Shown piece by piece: positions 1 through 7,093 of a stretch of 10,519 nucleotides of DNA. The position numbers were made by a program, and so were the translations under genes. Position 1 is the stretch's first letter. Each line of letters begins with the position of its first letter. A model generated the notes under the pieces. That model worked only from the letters and a program-made list of their open reading frames with translations. It did not search any database and was not told the origin of the DNA. Source of the DNA: an uncultured bacterium (GTDB lineage Bacteria; Bacteroidota; Bacteroidia; Bacteroidales; CAIWKO01). The stretch is taken from contig CAIWVT010000314.1 in NCBI GenBank assembly GCA_903916135.1, positions 1-10,519 of the forward strand, read 5' to 3'.

Positions 1-162
1 TCAAAAACAAGAGTAAAAATTGAGCATGTAATCGCAAGTATAAAAATATTCAGAAAGGTAAAAGAAAAACTCAGAGGACGATTATATGCTCGCGAAGACA
101 CAGTAATGCTTGTCGCTTGTGCTGTTCATAATTTAAGGCTACTTGTAAAATCAAATGCGTAA
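1..162 (+). CDS. Transposase C-terminus, IS4/IS5-type DDE (DDE_Tnp_4-like), cut by window edge
   Basis: The first 162 bases encode the last 53 residues of a protein that begins outside the window and stops at TAA 160-162. Residues R4, E8 and K15 have exactly the spacing of the Y-(2)-R-(3)-E-(6)-K signature around the catalytic glutamate of IS4/IS5-type transposases (the Y position is S here). The stretch ending CAVHNLRLL matches the usual C-terminal helix of DDE_Tnp_4-type proteins. E8 would be the third acid of the DDE triad. The enzyme would cut and join the ends of its own insertion sequence. Only the tail is visible, so intactness and exact IS group cannot be judged. No terminal inverted repeat can be defined, because the other end lies outside the window. 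Confidence 0.8.
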   Translation, partial: SKTRVKIEHVIASIKIFRKVKEKLRGRLYAREDTVMLVACAVHNLRLLVKSNA

Positions 163-351
163 AATCTTATTCGATATAAACTCTAATGTTTTTTGCAAAC
201 GGTTCAATGTTTTTTACTTTTTGCACATAAATTCTAATACTCATTTCGACTAAAAAGCATGTAAACAGCACATTAAATGTATTTTAAGCGAAACAAAAGT
301 TATAAAACACAATATGTTTCATGCCTACCAATAACCATGAATGACCACAGC
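163..351. other. Non-coding stretch after the transposase; IS right end probably inside
   Basis: This AT-rich stretch has no credible reading frame. It contains two copies of AATGTTTTTT, at 185-194 and 206-215, each shortly followed by TTTTTGCA-like sequence. These may belong to the right end of the insertion sequence, but the matching left end is not in the window, so the boundary is undetermined. Confidence 0.4.
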
Positions 352-533
352 CAGTCCCGTACACGCACCTATCCCGATACACAATGTCGTAAGTGTCGGG
401 ATTAACCAATTAACTTAACCTGTCCCGTACACGCACCTGTCCCGTACATGAACCTGTCCCGCACATGAAATGTCGGGAATGTCGGGAGTGTCGGGATCAA
501 CCAATTAACTACTCAACCAATTAACCAATTAAC
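352..533. repeat. Composite intergenic repeat cluster with hairpins (TCCCG/CGGGA units plus AACCAATT units)
   Basis: Two related modules lie in tandem. GTCCCGTACACGCACCT occurs identically at 354-370 and 422-438. A 24-base block (GTGTCGGGAT plus AACCAATTAACT) occurs at 392-415 and again, with one mismatch, at 487-510. Inside the second module are three 17-base units starting ACCTGTCCCG (418-434, 435-451, 452-468) and three 9-base units ending TGTCGGG (469-477, 478-486, 487-495). AACCAATT occurs four times (404-411, 499-506, 515-522, 523-530). Each module can fold: 371-377 pairs with 396-402 and 380-382 with 393-395; 457-461 pairs with 474-478 and 463-466 with 470-473. No reading frame spans it. 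It lies downstream of the GH16 gene and beside the transposase remnant. REP-like or mobile-element-derived origin is inference. Confidence 0.8.
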
Positions 534-586
534 TCCAAGCAAAAATCCTATAGCAAACAGTAAATTCAGGAAAGAATCCCCCGACG

Positions 587-2521
587 CTACTCCACCGTTA
601 TCTCCATAATCTTCCCTAACAAATCATTCTTGGGGAAAGGAATAAACTGCTGTTCAAAGGGGCTGCCATGCCACCAATCGGTGTTATGAAACTCCTGCGA
701 AATCACCAACAGCATCTGATTATTGGGTATCGAAGTGATGGCATCGTTCATATAACCCACCACCCGCAACTTATTTTTCTCAGGACCTATCCGCCAAATG
801 ATTTCGGTGGGTTTCCATTCTATTTGAAAAAAATAATAGTCTGCAGCAAACATCTCGTCATCGGAGACGGGCGTTCGCTCGGTGATGGCACGATACCAAT
901 AATCCCAACGATGCGCCATAAAACTTTGGTTTCCGTATTGCACAGGCTGACATCCCACATCATACTTGGCAGGATGCGGACATGCCATATCCCAATTGGT
1001 GCAACTCACCATCACATTGCCCGTATCCTGAAGCATAGATGTCGGCAAGGGCACATTCCACATCGAAGTCTGACGACGGTCGGCAACAGGATAATAATAT
1101 GCCGGCGGGAACTGATACAAAGGACAATAATCCACCGTCTTCAATATCTCGAAATCAATCTCCGAATAGGAAGTCGTGCGCGAACGTTCATCCTTACTAC
1201 TGCCGCCGTATTTCGAAAGATAGCCCTTCGAACTACACTCTCGGCAATCGTTCCACGGCTCGTTGCCATTCGTAACCAACCATATCGCATTGGTGATGCC
1301 ATTCCAAATGCCGTTTTTGTTCAACAACTCCGTCAGCTTCACCTTTACCGTATATTTCCCATACGCAAATCCTTGACGCATTATAACGCCCACACTTTGC
1401 TTTTTCCAATCGCCATAATGCGAAGCTGCGTTGCGCATCACCACAGTGCCACTCACAGTATCCACATCGACCTGCTGACATGGACAATCCACCGTGTGGG
1501 GTTGCGTGCTAATCAGCTCTTCTTTCTTATAAAATGTCCGATTCCAATTGAAATCCCGCATCGAATAATTATCCTGCAACACATCTGCAATCACGGGGAT
1601 GTTATCCAACTTGCCCGTAGCGTTCACGTTATTAATATACTGCCCAAGCGGCGCATTCAAATACAGATTATCATTAAAGGCGCAGGTTTTGGTATAATAC
1701 TGCTGATACTGTTTCGGATCGAAATCCTGAGGATTTGAATAAATGCCCGTTGCCAAATTGGGCTTCGCGATGACTTGCAAATCATGCACATTATTCATCA
1801 CAAACACGCCCTTCATGCTCGACCCTTCACCATAAAGAAAATAATAATACGGATTCACAAATCTATCATTATGTTTTCGTTGGATATGGCTGATATAATC
1901 CGGCACGGCATTCTTCTTAATATTATCTGCAGTACTCACCACCAACATAAAACTATAGGTTCCCATGCGGGGATTGCGAGTCCATCGTTGATTTTCTTCT
2001 TTATAATAATAGCGCTTTTCGTTGCGAGGATTTCCTGCTATGCGGATTTTATTCTTCACCGTATGAAACTTCCCATCCGAAGGTATGGCAGCCGTCTCCA
2101 CAAAGCTGAGAGTAGTGTCTACCCAACTGCCGTAGAAGTTTTCCTGCGCATAAGGGTGTTCTTTGGTGCTGCCCAAGGCACATTCAGGGAACTTATACGA
2201 TTCGTTTTGATAATAGATTTTATAATAATACTGTTGCGCACTTCCGCTGTTGTTCTTGATGGTGAATTCAAAATCAAAATTACCATCTGCTGTTTGCCGA
2301 ATGGAGGGAATGGTGAATCCGTTGATGGCATCTTGATAATCGAGATACAACAACTTTGTGGTCTTATCGCCCGTCACAAAAGTATTCCAATTGGTCAATG
2401 TTTTGAAATCCTTCACTTCAAAGTCGAGTTTTTGTTTCGTTTTAGCCCCCTGTTTGCAAGATGAAAGTGCCAACAAAGTGCCAACAAAAAGCAATATCTT
2501 ATAGCTGTTAAATCGCATCAT
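587..2521 (-). CDS. GH16-like (laminarinase/lichenase fold) surface lipoprotein
   Basis: A 644-residue lipoprotein: signal peptide at residues 1-21 and lipobox LSSC with the lipidated cysteine at 22. The C-terminal part (about 355-644) looks like a glycoside hydrolase 16 domain. It has a YGKYTVKVKL strand, an AIWLV strand, the catalytic motif EIDFE at 454-458 (nucleophile E454, helper D456, acid/base E458), a FQIEWKPTEIIWRIG strand near 565-579 and a final strand pair. Residues 30-350 are beta-rich, tyrosine-rich and not recognised. About ten cysteines in the mature chain could form disulfides. Family members cleave beta-1,3 or beta-1,4 glucans or galactans; the substrate here is unknown. The first ATG overlaps the upstream stop codon by one base (TAATG), so translation is probably coupled; a second ATG follows directly. 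It ends at TAG 589-587. Confidence 0.8.
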   Translation of the reverse strand: MMRFNSYKILLFVGTLLALSSCKQGAKTKQKLDFEVKDFKTLTNWNTFVTGDKTTKLLYLDYQDAINGFTIPSIRQTADGNFDFEFTIKNNSGSAQQYYYKIYYQNESYKFPECALGSTKEHPYAQENFYGSWVDTTLSFVETAAIPSDGKFHTVKNKIRIAGNPRNEKRYYYKEENQRWTRNPRMGTYSFMLVVSTADNIKKNAVPDYISHIQRKHNDRFVNPYYYFLYGEGSSMKGVFVMNNVHDLQVIAKPNLATGIYSNPQDFDPKQYQQYYTKTCAFNDNLYLNAPLGQYINNVNATGKLDNIPVIADVLQDNYSMRDFNWNRTFYKKEELISTQPHTVDCPCQQVDVDTVSGTVVMRNAASHYGDWKKQSVGVIMRQGFAYGKYTVKVKLTELLNKNGIWNGITNAIWLVTNGNEPWNDCRECSSKGYLSKYGGSSKDERSRTTSYSEIDFEILKTVDYCPLYQFPPAYYYPVADRRQTSMWNVPLPTSMLQDTGNVMVSCTNWDMACPHPAKYDVGCQPVQYGNQSFMAHRWDYWYRAITERTPVSDDEMFAADYYFFQIEWKPTEIIWRIGPEKNKLRVVGYMNDAITSIPNNQMLLVISQEFHNTDWWHGSPFEQQFIPFPKNDLLGKIMEITVE

Positions 2522-4266
2522 TATTCTGAATTTGATATTGATAAAGAGTACAACCCGACATTCTCAGGCAAATCCGTATGTGCATTTCTATTCTTACACA
2601 ACGTAAAGAATGAAAAGGTTTTGTGGCCTGTGAAATTGCCTGCGGAAAGCATTAGGTTTTCATAATACTTAGGATTATAATCCTTATCATATCCTTTGAA
2701 ATCAATGTTGCCCATGATGCGATAGTCCTTATCAGTGAAACATATCCACTTCATATCATACCGCCACGAATTACTATACGAAATCAATTCCTTGATGCCA
2801 TTGCCATCCAAGTCTCCCACGAAATACGTATTCTCGGGATTGAGCGTGTCGCATTTGTTATCGAAATTCCTTTGTTGGATACAGATGCTTTTGCCTTGTT
2901 CTATGTCCACTTCAAACAATTTGTAAAAACAACGATTGGTTCTCCCTTCTTTATACAAAAACAAAACATTGTCCGTTGCATCGGCTTGTATGAAATTGCC
3001 CGTAATCATTTTGCTTTCATAATTTATCTGAGCACCTTCGGTCAAATAACCCAAGAAACGATTTGTCCAAACGCCTTTCTCGAAATCCAATAGAAAAGCT
3101 TCTCCCGTTTTGTCGAGCGCCAAAAGACTTTGTTTCTTATTTGATTTTTGATGAAAGGTTTGTATCAGCTTAATGCCTTTTTCTATATGACTGCTTTCTT
3201 TCGATATACGTGCTATTTTTTGATTTCTTGGATTGAATGCGAACATTTCCAAATCCTTTGCATCCTCACCAACACAAATGATTTCATCCACGCCATCTCC
3301 ATTCACATCTGCCGCAAGAGGTGCCATTTCTTTTTGTTCCGATGAAAAAACTGTATCATCAATCTTGATAAAACTGAATAGATTCTTTTCGGGAACAAAC
3401 CAAACGATGGCTGTCGGCTGCTGATGTTTCAAAATAAGTAGCTGCTGTGTTTTAGCATTGTTCGAAACAAAATATCCGCTTACAAAGTTGTCGCCTTCTA
3501 ACGCTAAGAATTTTGTTCCATCAATACTGAGAATAGAAGTGTTTTTTACATTTACAGCAAGCTCTTTCTTTGCATAAAATGTCTCATAAGGCGGTTGATT
3601 TGGAAAGGCATGGAACGAATAATTCTTCGCCGTTTCATCCACCATAGGTTTATTGCCTTTGAGATGTTGATTGCCTAAAATCATGACCACATCATCCATA
3701 TACACATCCCGATTGCAGTTGTTCCAATAAAACACTTTCACCCTATCCGTCGCCTCCAATTCCACATCTTTGATGTCGGCTTTGCCGCTGATATAAAACC
3801 ACGTGTTTGCCATGGGCGATTCCTTTTGAATGGGTACCAAATGCGAATATTTCACCTTGTTATTTGCATTCACAATTTGAAACACAAACTTCCCCGACCA
3901 TTTTTCATCCTTCGCAGGCAGATATACCCATGCTCCAAAGCGAGCTTCCCCCATAGAATCATAATGAAACTCTTTAAAAGGCTTTTGAATTATGATGCTG
4001 TAACGATTCTTGCCGGTCACTTTCGCGGATTGTTTGCCCGAAAAAGCATATTCAGTAGAAATATGTTTGTTATTTTTGATGTTTTCGAAATTATAGCAAT
4101 AGGTGTTTGCGTAACTCATGCTATCGGAAGCAGCAATTCGATAATGCACCACGGGAGCCTTTGGGATGAAAACCTTGTATTTCCACAGATAAACAATATA
4201 AATACACAACAATGCAAGGGCAAACAGCAAACCAAGAAAAAGAAATACACGTTGTTTTTTATGCAT
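2521..4266 (-). CDS. Membrane-anchored protein with CBM-like jelly roll and FG-GAP/VCBS-like repeats
   Basis: A 581-residue protein with a short basic N-terminus and one hydrophobic segment at about residues 8-28, without a lipobox, so probably a signal anchor with the rest outside the inner membrane. Residues about 50-200 look like a carbohydrate-binding jelly roll: paired strands with aromatic residues and the closing DVYMDDVVMIL strand, typical of CBM4/9-like folds. Residues 240-575 look like a beta-propeller of the FG-GAP/VCBS type. Two calcium-loop-like motifs are visible, DVNGDGVDE at 320-328 and DLDGNG at 485-490. No catalytic motif is seen. It is the first gene of a pair with the downstream GH16-like lipoprotein, whose start overlaps its stop. 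A role in glycan binding or presentation is inferred from domains and context; the exact function is not recognised. Confidence 0.7.
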   Translation of the reverse strand: MHKKQRVFLFLGLLFALALLCIYIVYLWKYKVFIPKAPVVHYRIAASDSMSYANTYCYNFENIKNNKHISTEYAFSGKQSAKVTGKNRYSIIIQKPFKEFHYDSMGEARFGAWVYLPAKDEKWSGKFVFQIVNANNKVKYSHLVPIQKESPMANTWFYISGKADIKDVELEATDRVKVFYWNNCNRDVYMDDVVMILGNQHLKGNKPMVDETAKNYSFHAFPNQPPYETFYAKKELAVNVKNTSILSIDGTKFLALEGDNFVSGYFVSNNAKTQQLLILKHQQPTAIVWFVPEKNLFSFIKIDDTVFSSEQKEMAPLAADVNGDGVDEIICVGEDAKDLEMFAFNPRNQKIARISKESSHIEKGIKLIQTFHQKSNKKQSLLALDKTGEAFLLDFEKGVWTNRFLGYLTEGAQINYESKMITGNFIQADATDNVLFLYKEGRTNRCFYKLFEVDIEQGKSICIQQRNFDNKCDTLNPENTYFVGDLDGNGIKELISYSNSWRYDMKWICFTDKDYRIMGNIDFKGYDKDYNPKYYENLMLSAGNFTGHKTFSFFTLCKNRNAHTDLPENVGLYSLSISNSE

Positions 4267-4358
4267 GAAATAAGAAGTTTTTTAGCAGTGATACTAACGA
4301 ATTTTAGCTTAAATTATTCTATTCGTAAAAAAAAATGGGATAATATCTGTTTTATTCC

Positions 4359-4366
4359 TAATTTTG
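4359..4366 (+). promoter_or_regulatory. Bacteroidetes-type -7 box for the glycosyltransferase gene
   Basis: TAATTTTG matches the TAnnTTTG -7 consensus exactly and lies 19 bases before the ATG at 4386, which implies a short leader. No good TTTG -33 box is visible at the expected distance. The 119-base gap also has to serve the divergent gene starting at 4266, for which I see no clear box. Confidence 0.5.
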
Positions 4367-4385
4367 TAGCTTCATAATTTTTAAC

Positions 4386-5105
4386 ATGACAGTATTATCC
4401 ATAATCATTCCCGCATACAACGAAGGCAACACGATTCATCTGATTTTAGATAAAGTGAAAGCCGTTAAGATGGTGAACGCTATCGAGAAAGAAATAATCA
4501 TTGTGAATGATTGTTCAAAAGATCATACTGAAGAAGCCATCATGAGCTACAAATCAGCGAATCCTGATTTGAACATTCAGTATGTGAAACATGAAAAGAA
4601 TGCCGGGAAAGGGGCTGCGTTGCACACCGGTATCGCGAAAGCTACTGGCGATTATTTGATTATTCAAGATGCCGATCTTGAATACGACCCCGAAGAATAT
4701 AACATATTGTTGAAACCGATGGTGAATGGTTTTGCCGATGTGGTGTATGGTTCCCGCTTCATTGGAGGCAAACCGCATCGCATTTTGTTTTTTTGGCATT
4801 CTATAGGCAATCGCTTTCTGACAAAAGTGTCGAATATGTTTACCAATTTAAACCTGACCGACATGGAAACCTGCTACAAATTGTTCCGAAGGGAATTTAT
4901 TCAAGGCATAAAACTGCGAGAACATCGTTTCGGTTTCGAGCCGGAAGTTACGGCAAAAATCTCCCGGGTGAAAGAACTGCGGATTTATGAAGTGGGCATA
5001 TCTTACTACGGACGCACCTACGCCGAAGGCAAAAAGATTAGTTGGAAAGATGGTTTCCGAGCTATCTACTGCATACTGAAGTATGGACTTTTCAGGTCGA
5101 ATTAA
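4386..5105 (+). CDS. Family 2 glycosyltransferase, dolichol/polyprenyl-phosphate sugar synthase type
   Basis: A 239-residue soluble GT-A glycosyltransferase. The nucleotide-sugar fold is shown by IPAYNE (8-13) and NDCSKD (41-46, in place of the usual DDGSxD). The metal-binding DAD is at 95-97, followed by LEYDPEE, then YGSR (121-124), TDMETCYKLF (158-167) and RFGFEPEVTAKI (181-192). These later motifs are typical of DPM1/DPG-synthase-like enzymes, which transfer a sugar from a nucleotide donor to a polyprenyl phosphate on the cytoplasmic face of the membrane. There is no C-terminal membrane segment, so it is the short, single-domain form. The sugar (mannose, glucose or other) cannot be told from sequence. 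It diverges from the glycan-binding/GH16 pair, which fits a shared theme of glycan work, but co-function is inference. Confidence 0.88.
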   Translation: MTVLSIIIPAYNEGNTIHLILDKVKAVKMVNAIEKEIIIVNDCSKDHTEEAIMSYKSANPDLNIQYVKHEKNAGKGAALHTGIAKATGDYLIIQDADLEYDPEEYNILLKPMVNGFADVVYGSRFIGGKPHRILFFWHSIGNRFLTKVSNMFTNLNLTDMETCYKLFRREFIQGIKLREHRFGFEPEVTAKISRVKELRIYEVGISYYGRTYAEGKKISWKDGFRAIYCILKYGLFRSN

Positions 5106-5122
5106 AGGATGATTGGGGCGAT

Positions 5123-5524
5123 TTAGAACCCATATTCATCATAAAATCTATTCAGCGTGCTATACAAATCTTCGAAAGCAACATAATGTTTGCTGCATCC
5201 TTGACGAGCACAGAATTTGACCTTTCCGCCAATTTCCATCTTCAAAGGAACCATGGGAGCTTGACATTCATCGCAAGGTTCTGTTCCATTTAGCACTTGA
5301 TTGCAATGAGGGCAGGAGAATTCTGCAATATCAATTCCCGAAATATCCATATCAGAATGATGATCAAAACATCCGTAAATAGAACACAAACGGATGGTTC
5401 CTCTCGTCTTTCCCAATTGAATGTTGAGTTTGATGCTCGGTTTGTCGTGCAACAAATTTTCTTTATCCATTAAGGACTTTTGGCATAATGGACATTTAAC
5501 ACTGATAGACACTGTTTTACTCAT
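5123..5524 (-). CDS. Small duplicated zinc-ribbon protein, function unknown
   Basis: A 133-residue protein without signal peptide or membrane segment, presumably cytoplasmic. It carries two related cysteine modules. The first has CPLC at 11-14 and C47/C52 (LCSIYGCFDHH). The second has CPHC at 71-74 and C105/C110 (FCARQGCSKHY), plus an extra C84/C87 pair (CDEC). Each module ends in the same pattern, a basic strand then C-x4-C followed by one or two histidines, so the protein probably arose by internal duplication and binds at least two zinc or iron ions. I do not recognise the family. The ATG at 5524 is fixed by an excellent Shine-Dalgarno sequence. The 3' end faces the glycosyltransferase gene with 17 bases between stops and no obvious terminator. 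Confidence 0.75.
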   Translation of the reverse strand: MSKTVSISVKCPLCQKSLMDKENLLHDKPSIKLNIQLGKTRGTIRLCSIYGCFDHHSDMDISGIDIAEFSCPHCNQVLNGTEPCDECQAPMVPLKMEIGGKVKFCARQGCSKHYVAFEDLYSTLNRFYDEYGF

Positions 5525-5530
5525 AATAAG

Positions 5531-5537
5531 ACCTCCT
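5531..5537 (-). promoter_or_regulatory. Perfect Shine-Dalgarno sequence for the zinc-ribbon gene
   Basis: On the minus strand AGGAGGT sits 6 bases before the ATG at 5524. It is a full anti-16S match, uncommon in Bacteroidetes, where most leaders (including the others in this window) lack one. It settles the choice of start. Confidence 0.85.
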
Positions 5538-5561
5538 ATAATTAAAGATTATTTCAGAGTA

Positions 5562-5592
5562 TAAAAGTACACAATTTTTAGCACGTATGCAA
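5562..5592 (-). promoter_or_regulatory. Candidate promoter of the zinc-ribbon gene
   Basis: Reading the minus strand, TTG (5592-5590) is followed after 20 bases by TACTTTTA (5569-5562). This differs from the TAnnTTTG -7 consensus only in the last base. Transcription would start near 5555 and give a leader of about 30 bases carrying the Shine-Dalgarno sequence. Confidence 0.45.
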
Positions 5593-5597
5593 GCTTT

Positions 5598-5626
5598 TTT
5601 GAAAATAAATATTTTTATTAATTTTG
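5598..5626 (+). promoter_or_regulatory. Promoter of the rubrerythrin fusion gene
   Basis: TTTG at 5598-5601, a 17-base spacer and TAATTTTG at 5619-5626 fit the Bacteroidetes -33/-7 promoter. Transcription would start near 5633, leaving an AT-rich leader of about 80 bases before the ATG at 5714. It stands back to back with the candidate promoter of the zinc-ribbon gene: the two -33 elements are only 5 bases apart. Confidence 0.55.
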
Positions 5627-5713
5627 TTGCATTATCATAAAAAGGTTTACTTTTACAGATTATTTTTTTTATTCAAATTCTAAACCAAATCTATAAATAA
5701 AAATTTTAAAATT

Positions 5714-6733
5714 ATGTTCGAAATTAGTCATTTACACCCAATGTTGGTGCATTTTCCAATTGCGTTGATTACGATTGGATTTTTTGCAGATGTGTTAAGT
5801 TTATTCTTCAATAAAAAAGAACCCTGTTTGTCGAAAGTCGGATTTTACCTGATGATTGTCGGAACCTTAGGTGCCGTTGCAGCTTTTCTTTCCGGTGAGT
5901 TCTTGACCGGTGAATTCACGGGCGTGCTAGGCGAGGTGAAAGAGCGTCACGAATTGTTTTGTAAAACTGCTATGTATGTGATGATTGCTGCGAGTCTTAT
6001 TCGTATTTATCTCGTATGGAAAAAGAAAACCAATGGAGGTCTGAAATGGCTGGTTTTCGGTTTGTATTTCGTGGCAACCGTAAGCGTCGGTTATGGCGGT
6101 TTGTTGGGTGGCACGATGGTGTATAATTATATGATAGGATTGCAAGATACGAGCAATGAAAATGCTATGGACAGCACCAAAGCTGAAAGCAAAACCGTCA
6201 TCAATCTGAAAGCGGCTCTGCAAGGCGAAACTACTGCTTCTGCCAAATATGCTGCTTTTGCACAGAAAGCCACAGAAGAAAACCAACCGCAAATTGCTGT
6301 TTTGTTCAATGCTGCCTCGAAATCGGAAAGCATACATGCAGCCAATCATCACAAAGTGTTGGAAGAAATGGGATATAAGGTGGATGTGAAACCCGAAGCT
6401 TTCAATGTAACGACCACGAAAGAGAATTTAGTGGGTGCCTACAATGGCGAAAAACATGAAGTGGAACAAATGTATCCTGAGTTTTTGAAGCAAGCCCAAG
6501 CCGACAATGCTGATAATGCCGTGAAATCTATCAACTATGCATTTACCACGGAAGAAAAACACATGGAGCTCTACCAAAGCGCAATGGATGCATTGGCTGG
6601 CAACAAAACGAGTACGCTTGCATCTCTGTATTATGTGTGTCCGAAATGCGGATTCACCTATTCCAAAGACGATGTGGAAGAAAGTTGCGAGGTATGTGGA
6701 ACCACGAAAGATAAGTTTTTTGTGGTGAAGTGA
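5714..6733 (+). CDS. Fusion protein: DUF2231 membrane domain + rubrerythrin + rubredoxin
   Basis: A 339-residue three-part protein. Residues 1-145 are a DUF2231-type membrane domain: an HPMLVHFPIAL start and about four hydrophobic segments (near 10-32, 43-63, 84-101, 111-140). Residues 158-295 are a rubrerythrin di-iron four-helix domain. Its likely ligands are all present: E172, ExxH (E205, H208), ExxE (E246, E249) and ExxH (E280, H283). Residues 305-339 are a rubredoxin-like iron site with CPKC (309-312) and CEVC (325-328). Rubrerythrins reduce hydrogen peroxide to water with electrons passed through rubredoxin-type iron; most are soluble and about 190 residues long. Here the enzyme would be tethered to the inner membrane. 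DUF2231 has no firmly known role; redox transfer through it is speculation. It has its own promoter and terminator. Confidence 0.9.
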   Translation: MFEISHLHPMLVHFPIALITIGFFADVLSLFFNKKEPCLSKVGFYLMIVGTLGAVAAFLSGEFLTGEFTGVLGEVKERHELFCKTAMYVMIAASLIRIYLVWKKKTNGGLKWLVFGLYFVATVSVGYGGLLGGTMVYNYMIGLQDTSNENAMDSTKAESKTVINLKAALQGETTASAKYAAFAQKATEENQPQIAVLFNAASKSESIHAANHHKVLEEMGYKVDVKPEAFNVTTTKENLVGAYNGEKHEVEQMYPEFLKQAQADNADNAVKSINYAFTTEEKHMELYQSAMDALAGNKTSTLASLYYVCPKCGFTYSKDDVEESCEVCGTTKDKFFVVK

Positions 6734-6806
6734 TGTCGTGAATTTTGTTGAAGTGTTACATTGCTGAATTGTTGTTCAGTAAATCTACCATATCGCTTTG
6801 ACATGG

Positions 6807-6836
6807 AAAGGGGCGTTTTTCAAGTGCCCCTTTTTT
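6807..6836 (+). terminator. Intrinsic terminator of the rubrerythrin fusion gene
   Basis: AAAGGGGC (6807-6814) pairs with GCCCCTTT (6826-6833) around an 11-base loop, and the 3' arm runs directly into TTTTTT (6831-6836). The stop codon of the fusion gene is about 75 bases upstream. Confidence 0.85.
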
Positions 6837-7056
6837 ATTCCATGAATGACAAGATAAATGACTTGAGCAAAAATGCAGATGAGGTTCTTGTTTTTTTTAT
6901 GACTTTAGATAGATGATGAGTCAACTTTTTAAGTTTATACACTTAAACGGATCGTGTGTCTTTTTTCATATTTGGTAACGTTTTGGTTACGATACACAAA
7001 AACAAACATAAAAAAGCAGTATCAAAATTAGATGAATTTGAAAGGATAAACCAATA
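6837..7056. other. Non-coding stretch with two inverted repeats
   Basis: No credible gene is seen here. TTTAAGT (6928-6934) and ACTTAAA (6941-6947) form a perfect 7-base inverted repeat with a 6-base centre. GTAAC (6975-6979) and GTTAC (6986-6990) form a second one, flanked by the imperfect outer pair GTGTGTC (6954-6960) and GATACAC (6991-6997). They could be operators, a small RNA fold or chance; nothing in the sequence decides between these. Confidence 0.4.
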
Positions 7057-7090
7057 AATCAATGACTTCTTTTATAAGAAGTCATTGATT
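7057..7090 (-). terminator. Hairpin terminator downstream of tRNA-Cys
   Basis: AATCAATGACTTC (7057-7069) pairs perfectly with GAAGTCATTGATT (7078-7090); t7070-a7077 extends this to a 14-base-pair stem with a 6-base loop. It starts 3 bases past the tRNA 3' end on the minus strand and is followed there by TTATTGGTTT, only moderately U-rich. It probably ends or protects the tRNA transcript. Confidence 0.6.
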
Positions 7091-7093
7091 GTG

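Noticed and set aside
352..533. Possible CRISPR array
   Set aside because: Units of 8, 9 and 17 bases abut each other without unique spacers of constant length, and no cas gene is present.
668..1738. Long open frame (356 codons) on the plus strand opposite the GH16-like gene
   Set aside because: It is antisense to a gene with clear family motifs and a signal peptide; its translation is histidine/isoleucine-rich with no recognisable domain.
1775..2464. Second long plus-strand open frame (229 codons) opposite the same gene
   Set aside because: Also an antisense shadow; no start context, no domain, isoleucine-rich composition from the opposite strand.
5106..5122. Shared bidirectional terminator between the convergent glycosyltransferase and zinc-ribbon genes
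   Set aside because: The 17 bases between the stops and their flanks show no stem-loop with a T run on either strand.
5042..5293. Plus-strand open frame of 83 codons bridging the glycosyltransferase and zinc-ribbon genes
   Set aside because: It overlaps the glycosyltransferase end in another frame and is antisense to the zinc-ribbon gene; no domain.
5927..6352. Minus-strand open frame of 141 codons inside the rubrerythrin fusion gene
   Set aside because: It is antisense to a gene whose metal ligands are all intact; no promoter or domain.
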